NCBI RefSeq assembly: GCF_905147365.1
Contig: NC_056406.1
Location: 3,670,501 to 3,734,500, forward strand
Direction: 5' to 3'
DNA length: 64,000 nucleotides
DNA from: Aricia agestis
Lineage: Eukaryota > Arthropoda > Insecta > Lepidoptera > Lycaenidae
Shown here: piece by piece, positions 1-11,416 of the stretch
Layout: each line of letters starts with the position of its first letter
Position numbering within the stretch: the first letter of the stretch is position 1
Program-made: the position numbers and the translations under genes
The notes under the pieces: model-generated
Told to the model about the DNA's origin: nothing
Seen by the model: only the letters and a program-made list of their open reading frames with translations
Databases searched by the model: none

Positions 1-316
1 TATTAAAATTAAATTAGCATTAGTAATCAGAAATAAAAACTTTACAATTGTTATTCTATCTATTAAAACTTAAATATCCAGCTAAAGAAATTCTAACGAA
101 ATTTCACTTGTATTCAGATAACTAAGTTAATAAAAATTCTTTTAAATTGTTTTATTTTTGTATATTTCATGTAACAAGAAGTCTGCAATTAATTTCCTAA
201 TCACATTAGCTCCGGCTTTTCTATTCTTATAATGGGGGACATTCCATGCCTCCTTTTAAATAAGGCTTTTTATATTGTTTATCTGATTTCTTTAGACAGT
301 TGTAGTAAATTGTTAC

Positions 317-662
317 TTTGGTATGCAGCGCCCCGGTGTCCTCCTCTAGCTCCACAACATGAACCTGGTTGGTCTGCGGCTTGAGGCTCTGGGTGCCGAT
401 AAGGAACCGTATAGCATCGCTCTCCCCGTACTGTGGCGACAGCGCTCGGGTCTGGGGAGAAAACGAACCAGTTAATAAATGAACCAAATACGTAGGTGTA
501 GGTGATGGACCATGAAATCTTTTATTGATATGTTTAGTGTTATGTTATGCTTGTAAATATGTTAAAGACAAGTTCTACAAATAATTAATGCAATAAACAT
601 TAAAACTTTTGTTTTTGTACCTGATGTTCCAGTCCATAAATAATCGAGTTTCCCTCGTCCAT
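317..662 (-). CDS. EIPR1: EIPR1 (TSSC1), first two coding exons, partial
   Basis: EIPR1 is a WD40-repeat protein that binds the EARP and GARP tethering complexes and acts in endosomal recycling and dense-core vesicle formation. Two minus-strand exons are visible. Exon 1 codes from the ATG at 662 down to 621 (14 codons, including IIYGLEHQ) and ends at a GT donor. Exon 2 runs from 451 to about 317 (45 codons, including SDAIRFLIGTQSLK) after a CTCCCCAG acceptor. Both joins are phase 0, and the joined product follows the N-terminus of animal EIPR1 almost residue for residue (IYGLE.Q, then RAL.PQ, then the DAIRFL.GTQSLK block). The WD repeats lie beyond the left edge. The exon 2 donor (AAA then GTAACA) is weaker than the others, so its end could move by a few bases. 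Identity is secure; only the gene's 5' end is here. Confidence 0.88.
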
Positions 663-994
663 ACTCGATGATACTAATAAGTCTTTTTGAAATACGTCAC
701 GTTATTTCTTCAAATTTATTTAAAAGGTTATTGGGATTGGGAACCTAACTAGTGGGTAATTAGAAGTACGGTACATATTATCCCAAAGTTTAAGTTTTGC
801 TTTTGACTTTTGGAAAACCGAAAATGTTAAATTCTTCTTCTTCTACTTTTTTATTTTTTGACAGTTGACTTTGATATAAAACAAGTGACACGTCATGTTT
901 TTTTATTTTATAAAAACCAAAAAGCAAAAGCTTTTTTATTTAGTAGTCCGGTTAACAAATGACTCAAACGAGGGTATAGACTGTATACTATAGA
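663..994. other. Upstream region of EIPR1, no repeat recognised
   Basis: AT-rich DNA upstream of the EIPR1 start codon (gene on the minus strand). It should hold that gene's promoter and 5' UTR, but I see no convincing TATA box or initiator and no other gene. Confidence 0.4.
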
Positions 995-1140
995 GTGCGT
1001 GAGCGGGAACCTAAGCGATTCCTGCTGGAATTTATTCAGACTAGATACTCACCTCCTAGACGTCAGGACTTTTAGTATGTTTTGTCCTTAACTACCCTAA
1101 ATAAGTTCTTGCAGAAATTGCTTAGGTTCCCGCTCACGCA
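995..1140. repeat. Fold-back repeat (MITE-like)
   Basis: The left arm (from 995, GTGCGTGAGCGGGAACCTAA) and the right arm (ending at 1140) are inverted copies of about 25 bp with one or two mismatches, around an unrelated centre. This looks like a small non-autonomous DNA element. No target duplication is clear. Confidence 0.6.
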
Positions 1141-1340
1141 TTCTACAACTACTTTGTTGACTGAGCTATAGATATTTTTTTACGTTCTGTAACTTTCAGA
1201 ACATTTTCATCAAACAAGATTTCTTGAGTTTGCGCGTATTACTTTTCGTATTTGGGTAAGTATTGCTTTCCAGCGCCGCCGCCGACCGACCGTGATCACG
1301 GGTCCACCCGTGAGTCGTGACTCGTGACCAACTAAAGCTT

Positions 1341-1678
1341 AAGTACTCACATACGGTTTAACTTGATAGTTTTACTCCAAATCGAGTAAAAATTATCGTG
1401 TGGACCGCAAAACTTACAGGCCACAGCTCGAAGGCTCGCATGCCGGCTCGATGGAATTAAATATATAAGTATCTAACTTCCTTCGAAATTACTCGACGCG
1501 AGCCGTCGAGCTGTATTCAAGTGTGAGTTTTGCGGTCCAGATAATTTTTACTCAAAATAATAATTTGGAGTAAAACTATCGAGTAATGCTGATTGCTGAA
1601 TGTGTGGACGAAAGCCCAAGCCGTGGTTTTTACTCTACGTGATTGCTCGATCAAGTAAAACCGTATGTGAGTACTTAG
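1341..1678. repeat. Inverted-repeat MITE, 'AAGTACTCACATACGG' family
   Basis: Imperfect terminal inverted repeats begin AAGTACTCACATACGG and end CCGTATGTGAGTACTT. A second inverted pair inside (TAGTTTTACTCC and GGAGTAAAACTA, then TGTGGACCGCAAAACT and AGTTTTGCGGTCCA) shows that much of the element is a fold-back. A shorter relative lies at 61,832-61,993. Confidence 0.6.
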
Positions 1679-1913
1679 CAATAGATAGTAACTACCCGAA
1701 GAATCATCCAATACTTAATTATTATTTTACGCACAATCACAACAAGGTATATTAACTTTATGATCACAACACACTCAGCCGCAGCGGTGTTTTTGATTTG
1801 TTCTAGAAAGAATCTACTGCATTGGAATTTGGAAAGCAGCCGAAACGTCGGGAAAAAGAAAAGTGCTACGGGTAAAAATCCGTGATTATAATATTATTTC
1901 AAGTACAGTGAGT

Positions 1914-2020
1914 GTGGCAAAGTGCGCCTACCTAGCAAGTGCGCCATATTTTATACTTATTATAATTCCATACTGCTGATTGCAATGGCGCACTTGCTGG
2001 GTAGGCGCACTTTGCCACAG
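1914..2020. repeat. Hairpin-forming inverted repeat
   Basis: Arms GTGGCAAAGTGCGCCTACC and GGTAGGCGCACTTTGCCAC flank a short AT-rich centre, giving a stem of roughly 35 bp with few mismatches. MITE-like, with no coding content. Confidence 0.6.
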
Positions 2021-2248
2021 CCCATACAGTCACTCATTAGCTGACACTAGGTATAAGTACTTTTCTATAGTACCTACTTACTTATATTTTTTCCACGGCG
2101 CGGCCCACCAAGTTTATATCCTCTTAGCGGCCCACTGCACTGCAACATTATTTTAAATCTACATTATTATAATATAATGCAAAAGTGTTTCAGTCTGTCT
2201 ATTAAGTACATAGTTTACCTCTTAAACAGATTGTAACCAAAACTACTT

Positions 2249-2494
2249 TAAGTGATAATACTTGGTGTGTAGGTACCTATAACTGTGTCCTTGTAGAGAG
2301 TTCAATGTGAAAGTAGCAGCGATGAAAGACCAAATATTTTTCACTTTTGTATGGGGAAACTCGTACCACCGCGCCGCCGCGCCGGGGCGCTTGCCCATAC
2401 AAAAGTGAAAAAAATTTGGTCTTTCAGTGCTGCTACTTTCACGGTGAACTCTGTACAAGGAACACATGTAACACACCCTAAAGTAACTATTATA
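2249..2494. repeat. Fold-back MITE, 'AAAGTAGCAGCG' family, degenerate copy
   Basis: The long inverted repeat has arms containing GTGAAAGTAGCAGCG and CACTTTTGTATGGG and their reverse complements. This copy has lost its terminal bases. Better-preserved relatives lie at 9,939-10,198 and 21,180-21,438, with a decayed one near 12,012-12,195. The short ORFs read through it on both strands are consequences of the palindrome. Confidence 0.6.
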
Positions 2495-2689
2495 CCTAAC
2501 TTAGTTTTATTAAACCCTGTAGAGTTTGATGGGTATGGAGATACTTTTTATCCCGGAAAAATGTACGGTTCCCGCAGCCGCTCGATAAACGAATTTGAGC
2601 ATAATAATATTACTAGCTATTTGACCGAACTTTGCTCAGTATTCGATAAAACACGAATAAAATGAATTTTTCTAAAAATGATTCCTAGC

Positions 2690-2800
2690 TCCGATTTATC
2701 GCCCCCTAAACCATACTAAATTTCATGAAAATTGTTGGAGCCGATTCCGAGATTCCAAAAATTGCTCGTTTAAAGATATTAGATATTAGATATGGAAGTA
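2690..2800 (-). mobile_element. Helitron fragment, Lep1-like, inverted
   Basis: This is the reverse complement of the 5' portion of the Helitron that begins at 2,853 (shared block around TCATGAAAATTGTTGGAGCC and the flanking ATTTATCGCCCCC). Together the two copies make a large imperfect inverted repeat. Confidence 0.5.
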
Positions 2801-2852
2801 ATTGCGGGTGACATCTAGTTTTTCATAAACATTAACTTGCTCACTGGTAATA

Positions 2853-3185
2853 TCTTATATCTTTAAACGAGTAATTCTTGTATATATATAAATATATAAT
2901 TGGAATCTCGGAATCGGCTCCAACGATTTTCATGAAATTTAGTATATAGGGGGTTTCGGGGGCGATAAATCGATCTAGCTAGGAATCATTTTCAGAAAAT
3001 GTCTTTTTATTCGTGTTTTATCGATAATCGATAAACTGAAAAATATGACTCTTCCTGACATCTATTGGCGAATAATAATACTATTTTGTTAGCAACTAAT
3101 TATTTTAACGACCAGCAGATGGCGTTATTAAGTAACACGAAGTCAATGAGTGTTTGCTATACCGAGCAAAGCTCGGTCATCCAGG
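2853..3185 (+). mobile_element. Non-autonomous Helitron, Lep1-like, diverged copy
   Basis: It starts with TCTTATATCTTTAAACGAG and carries the hairpin CCGAGC-AAA-GCTCGG near its 3' end, as does the cleaner copy at 24,756-24,957. The middle contains about 110 bp not found in that copy, and the terminal CTAG is not preserved (CCAG here). Helitrons begin TC and end with a hairpin plus CTRR; this copy keeps the first two features. Confidence 0.55.
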
Positions 3186-3782
3186 TACTGAAAGATATAA
3201 AACGGACTCAATTATCGAGATCTAACTAGAATATTTTGTTTTGGCCGCGTTCCGGCGTTCCTTATTTCTAATTTGTGTGCCCGAGATCTATCAATTTACA
3301 TCAATTTTGACTTGTCAGTACTCAGTTGTAGACGAACAGACAGACATCTAGGTGGGTTGCACCAACTTACTTTAACTTTAAACATAACAAAATGTCAAAT
3401 GAACTGTCAAATTTTAATAATGACACTGACCATTGATATAGCACGGGGGCTGTGTGAAATAAGCCGGGGCGATAGCAGTCCGGAACGACAAGTGCGATAT
3501 AGCCGTGGGAACATCCTATGTGACGAAGCTTACACCAGAGTGACTCACGGCGCAGATTACAGGCTCATCATCAGCTGCCAGAGATCAGGAGCACCTCCGA
3601 GGGCCTTCTGAGCATCCGTAAGCAAATACAAGGGTGCCAAGACTGCCGATTGCCGCGCAACTCGAAAAGACATTAAGAAATGACTAGTAATCGTCTTTAA
3701 TACCTTGATCGTAGGAATTACAGACACCGTGGCCGTTTGGGGCTTGCCGCTTGTCGCTTGATGGGCTAATATTGATGTACGT
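3186..3782. other. Intergenic stretch, no supported gene
   Basis: This contains a 112-codon plus-strand ORF (3,273-3,611) whose product matches no family I recognise. Its first third overlaps a GGGTTGCACCAACTTAC segment that I take to be repeat-derived. I do not call it a gene. Confidence 0.4.
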
Positions 3783-4354
3783 TTTTAGGGTCCCGTACCC
3801 AAAGGGTAACAATTAACAACGGGACCCTATTACTAAGAATTCGTTATCAGTCCCTCTGTGCGTCTGTCTGTATGTCTGTCTGTCTGTCTGTCTGTCTGTC
3901 TCCAGACTGTATCTCCAGAACTGCTATAGCTATTTTCTGAAATTTTCACAGATTGTGTAGGTATATCTGTTGCCGCTATAATAACAAAATATACTAAACA
4001 CAAAATAAATTAAAAAGACGAATGGGCGGTTTCGTCACATGTGTTGTAACATTTTCCTACCTATATCAAATGAAAGATCTCAATTAGTGTTGTATTTTTT
4101 TGTATGGGCGTACCTCTGTATCTTGTGCAGGGAAGCTGTCATAGTCGTTTCATTTTTTTAAATAAAATATTTAATAAAACATAATCAAAAGTATTTGAAT
4201 TTGAAATCAAGAGGAAAATACCACACGGACGACTGTGTACCTACTCTAAACCACCACTCCCCCCTCCCACGCCACACGCTACCATATTGGCCGTGTTTGT
4301 TGTCGTAATTTTTGGTTTTTTGCACCACTAAACCTCTTAATATTGCACATGAAC

Positions 4355-4458
4355 AAAAACTGACTGTGTCATGTCATGTCATGGCAACGCCACGAACAAA
4401 CTAAGTATATAAATAACTTTGTTCGTGGCGTTGCCATGACATGACACAGTCAGTTTTT
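4355..4458. repeat. Short palindromic element
   Basis: Arms AAAAACTGACTGTGTCATG and CATGACACAGTCAGTTTTT flank an AT-rich centre; the inner arms GGCAACGCCACGAACAAA also pair. The stem is nearly perfect over more than 40 bp. Confidence 0.6.
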
Positions 4459-4582
4459 GGTAGCTGTTCTTCACTTCCATGTTTAAAATGATTACTCCCC
4501 TATTTATTTATTGACAACTTACGCATTATTGTACTACTTCTGGTGTTTCTACATTTAAAACTATCGACTTCGGCTAAGGGTT

Positions 4583-4690
4583 ATTATTCCTTTGTTATTT
4601 ATGTAAGTATTTGAAAATATATAAATAACAAAGGAAATAATACAATTATCAGAATTGTATTATTTCCTTTGTTATTTACATATTTTCAAC
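4583..4690. repeat. AT-rich inverted repeat
   Basis: TTCCTTTGTTATTTA appears in both orientations, with an inner palindrome AATACAATTATCAGAATTGTATT. This is probably a decayed MITE. Confidence 0.4.
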
Positions 4691-4724
4691 TGTGCAATTC
4701 TACTGTACAATTATTATAAACGTG

Positions 4725-5050
4725 GGAGAGCCATGCTTCGGCACGAATGGGCCGGCTCAACCGGAGAAATACCACGTTCTCACAGAAAACCGGTGTGAAA
4801 CAGCGCTTGCGTTGTGTTTCGCCGAGTGAGTGAGTTTACCGGAGGCCCAATCCCCTACCCTATTCCCTTCCCTACCCTCCCCTATTCCCTTCCCTTCCCT
4901 TCCCATCCCTCCCCTATTACTCTATTCTCTCTTAAAAGGCCGGCAACGCACCTGCAGCTCTTATGATGCTGCGAGTGTCTATGGGCGACGGAACTTGCTT
5001 TCCGTCAGGTGACCCGTTTGCTCGTTTGCCCCCTTATTTCATAAAAAAAA
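4725..5050 (+). mobile_element. SINE with LINE-like 3' tail, copy 1
   Basis: The body begins GAGCCATGCTTCGGCACGAA and runs through a pyrimidine-rich CCCTACCC/TTCCC region to a tail of about 115 bp that ends in GACCCGTTTGCTCGTTTGCC and an A-run. A second copy lies at 47,908-48,190. The tail matches the 3' end of the LINE fragment at 18,377-18,680, as expected for a SINE mobilised by that LINE. I see no intact ORF; a short ORF through it is incidental. Confidence 0.6.
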
Positions 5051-5562
5051 TGTAAGAATTATGTTTACATATTGTAACGCAAAATGTCATAAAGTAATAT
5101 GATTAAAGCGTTATTTAAAACAAAACCTTTTTTTCACTTGAAGCCCAGTAACTTTCGACCACGCAATTACAACAAAAGCTTGGCATACTGATGATAAAAA
5201 TGCTTATTTGAACATGTTTATACTAGTCGCAACTTGTTACAAGGGTTGGGACACACCTCATACGAAATGCAGATTCACCTTTAAGGGCTCCCATACAACA
5301 AACGTGATTTTTTTGCTATTTTCTTGCTCGATATCCATAACAGCAACAAGTAGGCACTTCAAGAAAATATGTTCACGAAATACTTAGTTAAAAAGGTATA
5401 AATATACTTTAATAATTAATACTTATTAAAATTAAAATAAACTTAATAATTAAGGGGACCTCCCATACAAAAAACCCATTTTTTGCCTATTTATGCTCTA
5501 TAATGGTACCGAGCCCTTGGCTACATGAAAGCATAACAATAATTAGATTAAGAAATTAAAAA

Positions 5563-5712
5563 AAAAACCTCGCCAAACAACTTTAAAAAGTAATTAAATA
5601 ATAATATATTTTACTGACTTTAAGTTTAAATAATTCCTAACTGTAAAGTTATATTTTAGTCCATAATTGTTGTCACGGTGTGTCAAGTTGTTTGGCGGGG
5701 GTTTTTTTTAAA
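5563..5712. repeat. MITE-like element with inverted ends
   Basis: The ends AAAAACCTCGCCAAACAACTT and AAGTTGTTTGGCGGGGGTTTTT are inverted copies of about 18 bp around a 110-bp AT-rich core. Confidence 0.5.
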
Positions 5713-6451
5713 TTTCTTAATTTAATTTTATTTCATGCTTTTTAAACTTGTTGGTTATAGTGCAAAGTAATTCCTATCAACAGGGTCTTAATATTATATC
5801 CCATTTCCCAATGAATACCATCTAGGAATGTTCTTTTTGGATGAGGCCGTCAATATGAGTTTGGGTTCATATGGAGCTCGGCTCCTATACAATCCAGGTG
5901 ATGCTGCAGCAGCAGCATGCAAAAATTTATTGGTTATTTACGTCTTACTAGTTGTCGCAATTAAAATGAGCCCAAACAAGAAACCATTGCTCTAAGTTGG
6001 TGAGGAGTTGGGTATCCTATTAATTACCAAGTGATGCTGCAGCACCAGGTCAACTTTCCATTAATGTGCAAATATTCATAAATGTCACGAACTAGAATGC
6101 AAGAAAGCCCAACAAACTACTGCAAGTTGCTAATCGGCCCTTCACGAACCAGATGAACGACGATTTTTCAGCACGGAGCAGGCTGATGATGATGAACTGT
6201 AGCTAAGAACACTCTCAATTAGGTCAGCTTTCAAACAAAAAATACCAGATCAAAATCGGTCCACCCGTTTGGATGCTACGATGCCACAGACAGACAGACA
6301 TACAGACAGACCGACAGACAGACAAACCGACAGACAGACACGTCAAACTTATAACACCCCTCTTTTTTGTCGGGGGTTAAAAAATCAAATCCAAAAACTA
6401 TCAATGCTATCTTTCTCATCTTCAAAAAAATATCCATGCTTAATCCATACT

Positions 6452-6660
6452 TCCATACTAATATTATAAATGCGAAAGTGTGTCTGTCTGTATGTCCGTC
6501 TGTCTGTCTATCTGTTACCTCTTCGCGTTCAAACCGCTAAACCGATTTTGCTGAAATTTGGCATTATTATTATTATTTAAAAAAAATTATCCCGGCAAAA
6601 TGTACGATTCCCGCGCGATAAATTAGTTTTGGCGCAACGGAGTTGCGGGTGTTTCATACT
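6452..6660 (+). mobile_element. Helitron fragment, 'TCCATACTAATATTATAAA' family
   Basis: It starts TCCATACTAATATTATAAATG and has a TCTG microsatellite, the conserved CCGATTTTGCTGAAATTTGG block, and the 3' hairpin CGCAAC-GGA-GTTGCG. The terminal CTAG is degraded here. The same family occurs at 27,291-27,475, 30,451-30,676, 33,769-34,186, 35,455-36,113 and 60,085-60,272. Confidence 0.6.
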
Positions 6661-9295
6661 TTTTGTGACAAACAATCAATAAAAACAAATACAAAGCAAT
6701 AACCCAGAATTGGCAAAAGTAGACTTGTTTTGATGTTAGAAATTATACGGCTATAGAAATTAGAATTCTTAGCCGGTTTCGCTAACTTTTCGCCAAAGGT
6801 ATTTCTAAGCGATATTCGTATGAGGAGAATTTAAACGAGCGGGCTACGGTACTCCTGGCCTTTCATACCGGCTGCGATTCACCAAGTAGGTAAGTAGGTT
6901 TATTGCCTGTTAAGGAAAGATATCGCCTCGACTTTCGGCTGTTTTCGTTTTTAATAAGTATCATGGATTTACCGCTGAACTCCAATTCGTGCCAAAGTCA
7001 GGCAGTTGTAACATGTATACTATATAGGTAGGTATATTAAAAAGGTAAATTACTATAGTTATGAAGACGTATGGCTCATTGTACGTAGTGGGGTGATTTG
7101 TAGGATAGGTAGGTACTATGTGAGTTAAGGCGTAAGGGCCAGTTTCAACATAGCCTAAGTCGCAAATATCTTTTTGACTTAAACAAAGCAAGAAGTGAAA
7201 ACACTTTTTAATTAATATAAACTATCGTTCAGGATATACTTTGTGAATTTTGCATAAAACCACATTTGAGATCGTCATTATCATCATCGACCAAATTTTC
7301 CGCTACACTTGTCCATTATTATTATTTTAAAATCCTATAAATTAAACAATATAGTCACTTAGTTAATTGGTTAAATTAATGAAGGCTCTATAAACCGCAA
7401 GCAGTGTGAAGTTCGCTCTGATGAGGACTAATCTGATATTCCCGTCTTTGCAGCTGCAGCTTCGGTATCTCAAATCTCGATCGTGCATCGTTTCGAATCA
7501 AAGGTTCCGCTTTTGCGATACTTTAGAAGCGACGCGACGACAACGATACGACTCCTACGACGCAATCCTAGCTATATTCTGATACTGGTGACTGGACATG
7601 ACGCTTCTAACAGAAGAAAGGAAATCAAATATCTTCTATAACAACGATCTTGGCTAAAGGTAACTTAGAAATGGGCTTATATTATTTTATTGCCTACACT
7701 ACTCTGTAGTTGCAGTGTTTTAAACTCTTCTCTAATGATTCTCGTTTCTGTTGCAGAACTTGCTGGATGACGGATGATAGATTGAAGATTGTTAGTACGT
7801 AATTGGTTTCAGAAATGGTGGTAGGTTCTCTCATAATTGAAGACCTGAGTTAACACGATAAATGTTGTAGGTAACATACGGACATTTACTAATTTTTTCC
7901 CTTAAAATTTGAACAAACCTTGTAACTTTAAATCTACTTCATCAGCTAATATATCCGGCTACACGTAAAATGCAAAAAATCTTTGGACAGTACACGCTTC
8001 CTTAATCATCACCCCGCCCCTCCGCACCGCGCCAGCCAGCATTGCCTCATCGGGTACATCGTCCACTAGCCGCAATGTACCGCGGCCTGGGCGACTCCGC
8101 ATCGGCATCGGCCTGACCGGGCATAACACCTCGCTCGGTCGGAAGATCTTCCTTTGTCGTCTCCACATATTCCCACTTACTTTTTATCCCGTAAAATGTA
8201 CGGTTCCCGCGCGATATACGAATGTTGGCGCAATGAGGTTGCAATCTTCATCTGCTATGAAATATTTTCGCTTGTAACGTCAACATCAGTATCATAAATC
8301 TAAGATTTGTCGTATCGTAGTCGTGAGTCGTGAGTCGTGAGTCGTGACCCATCACTGAACTTAAAGCTTTTTAACGATGCTCCTGTTGACTTTGGAATGT
8401 TACCGTTTATATTTAGAATTCGCATTTTTCCCGCTTTTTTACTTTTTATATTTTGGTGTCGCCAGTCTGTTGCTGTGCGAGTATTTTTATTTATTTTATA
8501 AATTTCGTCGTCCTTCTTTGGTCCTTTGAGTTCTTGTTTTATTTAAAATTCCGCACTCGAGTTTCCCAATTATTTATCTTTATTTTTACCAAAGTTATTT
8601 TAACTGTCGAGGATAGTTCTTAATAAGGTACAGTGATTAGAACATGCTTAAGTTTGATAGGTCACTTTGGCGTAATATATACTCGACTATACCATTGACC
8701 AAAGACCAAAAGACAAAAAACTATATTTTAAAATATGCCTATATTATTATCCAAGGACCAAGAAGACTTTTGATTGGAATCTAACTTGTCCTTAAGATTA
8801 AAGACAAGAGCCCTTATGAGGAACACGTAAGGTAAATGGACTATAATATTTAAAAACTTTGTCATAACTTAGACATTAATGATGATACAAATAGTACTTA
8901 CCTAGTGGGTTTTTGGTGGTTTTGTCATTATGAAACAGAAAATTTTCGGAGAGAATTACAAAAAGAATGTAATAAATATAGGCAATGGTAAGTTTCCTGT
9001 GACAGTTAAACCAATATATTTTACTCTAATTCATAAAGCTTAACCACAATTGTAACTTAATAGGAACAGGAAACACGTAAAATATATTACAAACCATTTA
9101 CTATACAGGCTGTAAAAACAGAGTGATAATGCTTTAATAAGTAATAGTCCTTAACCTTTTAGTCACGAGGGACCATTTTACCAAATGTTTGTCGAGCCGG
9201 GAACCACCCAGTTAGTTTACCTAAACTAAGGGCAACAAGCATAATTTTATAATTTTAGCACTCCTTTTTTTTAATTGGCAAAAATCTAAAAGTTA
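6661..9295. other. Intergenic stretch with scattered repeat fragments
   Basis: I recognise no gene. There is a short Helitron-like fragment near 8,188-8,250 (the TGTACGGTTCCCGCGCGATA block), a minus-strand fragment at about 8,000-8,165 containing GGAAGATCTTCC next to GACCGAGCGAG (also in the direct-repeat element at 49,451), and a 7-bp tandem of TCGTGAG near 8,320-8,349. The rest is featureless AT-rich DNA. Confidence 0.4.
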
Positions 9296-9938
9296 CAGGG
9301 CAATTCCATATGTGACTGACTTTGTATTTTAAAATGGCTTTGTAGCAGATTAAACAAGTTAACTTATGCAGAAAAAATGGTGTACACTGTTGTTTTCAAA
9401 TAGCATTTATTTAGTCAAACATAAACGTGACCGACACTACATGCAAAAGGAAGTCGTTTCCGAGAGTGTTTGTAAACACCAATAATCTTCCTCTCTGTGT
9501 GCTAAATAACTCTACTTTGTATTTTTATGGAAAGTGCATGAAACAAACTATTATAAAATGGTTACCTATAACCTGTAAGTTATTTAAAAAAATATTTATT
9601 AGCAAAATAAATTGTGACCGACACTACAGCCCAAAACGTGACCGACACTACACTCACTTTGGGCAAGTAAAAGTCGGTAGTTTTACATGACACCTTAAAA
9701 TTTATGTATCTCAGCACGTACAATATGAACTCTAAAATTATATCAGTAATTAGTTAATTCATTAAAATGCTTTTTTTGAACATAAACATCACAAAAACGA
9801 ATCACTAATAATTTGTCAAAAAATAACTCAACACGAAATCTTCTAAAAAACTACTAACATTATTATGTTAGTAGTTACCCAAGAGCCAGCGATAGGCAGA
9901 CTTTCGTCATTTTTTTAAGCTAAAAAATTTCCTTTATA

Positions 9939-10198
9939 CAGTGTGTAACAAAAATAAGTGATAATACTTTAGGGTCTGTACGTGTTCCTTGTAAAGAGTT
10001 CACTGTGAAGGAAGCAGCGCTGAAAGACGAAAAAATTTTTTCACTTTTGTATGGGCAAGGGCCCGAGCGTCACGAGTTTTCCCATACAAAAGTGAAAAAA
10101 AATTTTGGTCTTTCAGCGCTACTATTTTCACAGTTAACTCTCTACATGGAACACGTACACACCCTAAAATATTATCACTTATTTTTGTGACACCCTGT
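9939..10198. mobile_element. Fold-back MITE, 'AAAGTAGCAGCG' family, TA-flanked
   Basis: The ends CAGTGTGTAACAAAAATAAG and CTTATTTTTGTGACACCCTG are inverted, and nearly the whole 260 bp is one palindrome. It is flanked by TA on both sides, consistent with a Tc1/mariner-type MITE. A half-copy (from 10,212) follows immediately. Confidence 0.65.
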
Positions 10199-10211
10199 AT
10201 AAAGGGCTTAT

Positions 10212-10275
10212 ACAGGATGTCACAAAAATAAGTGATAATATTTTAGGGTGTGTACGTGTTCCATAGAGGTAAGAA
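10212..10275 (+). mobile_element. Half-copy of the same fold-back MITE
   Basis: It begins AGGATGTCACAAAAATAAGT and continues through GGGTGTGTACGTGTTCC, then stops. It lies 13 bp downstream of the full copy, and may be a truncated insertion or a remnant of tandem insertion. Confidence 0.5.
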
Positions 10276-10624
10276 CGACCAGACACTATGGAGTTTCGGT
10301 CGCTATTACTTTAGAAGGTTTCCAGTTCTGCAGGTCTACCTTACGTTCAATAAAGTTTAAAGATCAATAATTTAATCTGTAAGAATGTTCTACTGCCAAA
10401 TTTTTGTGACAATTGCTTCCCATTTCCAGACATCGCAAAATTTTTGGATTATATTTGAGTTTGAGGTGGTCCGGCAGGTTCTTAAAATAATAATTTAGCT
10501 TTCTGCTTCTCTCTCTCTGGTTTCTATAGGTATTTTCGTCATCTATCATCAAAACTAACAACCAAAACGCTACTTTTGGGCGTGATCAACTCTAAAATGT
10601 GAGCGACACTACAAAAATCAAATA

Positions 10625-11416
10625 AATAAGCTAGAGAGACTTCAAAACCTTGCGATCAGATTTATATTCGGGCTAAAAAAATTCGACCACGTGTCTGAAT
10701 TTCGTACGAGTTTGAAGTGGCTGCCCATACGCTTTCGACGAGATGCTCGTATACTATCACTCGTTTACAACATCATAAATGATCCTACGACACCTATTTA
10801 CTTAAAAGAAAAATTTGTATTTCGTCAAGCTACTGTTAAGGAGCTCAGATCTGCGTCGAATCATCAACTAGAAATGCCCGTGCATCAAACAAAATTTTAC
10901 GGTTCCTCCTTCGTTGTTACTGGTATAAGGCTCTGGAATTCGTTGCCAAAGCATATCAGACTTGCAAAAACATTGAATGCTTTCAAAAGTCTCGTCAAGT
11001 CGCATTATTTAGCTAACTGTAAAAATAATACTAAATCATAATCCATGCATTTGTTGTGAGTTAAATTACACTTTAAATTATTAATTACTATCCGTGTCTG
11101 CTATAATTATTATATCTATTAGTAATTTAAGTATAGTATCATTCTATTATATTTAAAATATATATGTATAGTATTATTGTATATTTTTATTATGCATGTT
11201 GTGTTTTTTTTTTTTGTATTCTTTTGTTTGCACATGCACGTTTCTCTTCTTTACTGCAATCTCACCTTTGCCCGTGGTGGTTGCCTGGAAGAGATTGCTA
11301 CCTAGTAATAAGGCCGCCATTGTGACACCTGAATATTTTGTCCTTTTACTTGTACTCCTTAATTTGTATCTTTATAAGTGTGCACAATAAAGAATATTTC
11401 ATTCATTCATTCATTC
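10625..11416 (+). mobile_element. 5'-truncated LINE (CR1/jockey-like) with (ATTC)n tail
   Basis: The open frame continues upstream of the first in-frame GTG (about 10,628-11,041) and encodes the C-terminal end of a non-LTR reverse transcriptase ORF: KWLPIRFRRDARI, a YNIINDPTTPIYL block, then GIRLWNSLPKHIR and FKSLVKSHYL. This pattern (..R...L......P.YL...., then ..LWN.LP..IR..) is typical of the region after the catalytic domain. The catalytic part is missing. The 3' UTR ends in AATAAAG, then (ATTC)4 at 11,401-11,416. It is dead and incomplete. Confidence 0.7.

Larger units (their letters stand above)
3783..5530 (+). mobile_element. Dispersed 'CCCGTACCCAAAGGGTAA' repeat split by inserted DNA
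   Basis: The 5' half (3,783 to about 4,015, including TACCCAAAGGGTAAC, a TCTG microsatellite and a GTTGCCGCTATAA block) and the 3' half (about 5,280-5,525, CTCCCATACAACAAACGTG and GGTACCGAGCCCTTGGCT) are adjacent in the continuous copy at 17,455-17,908. About 1.27 kb of other repeats therefore separates them here. The family also occurs inverted at 18,942-19,383. I cannot name its superfamily. Confidence 0.5.

Noticed and set aside
3273..3611. A 112-codon plus-strand ORF
   Set aside because: No family resemblance, partly overlaps repeat-like sequence, and no splice or codon evidence of selection.
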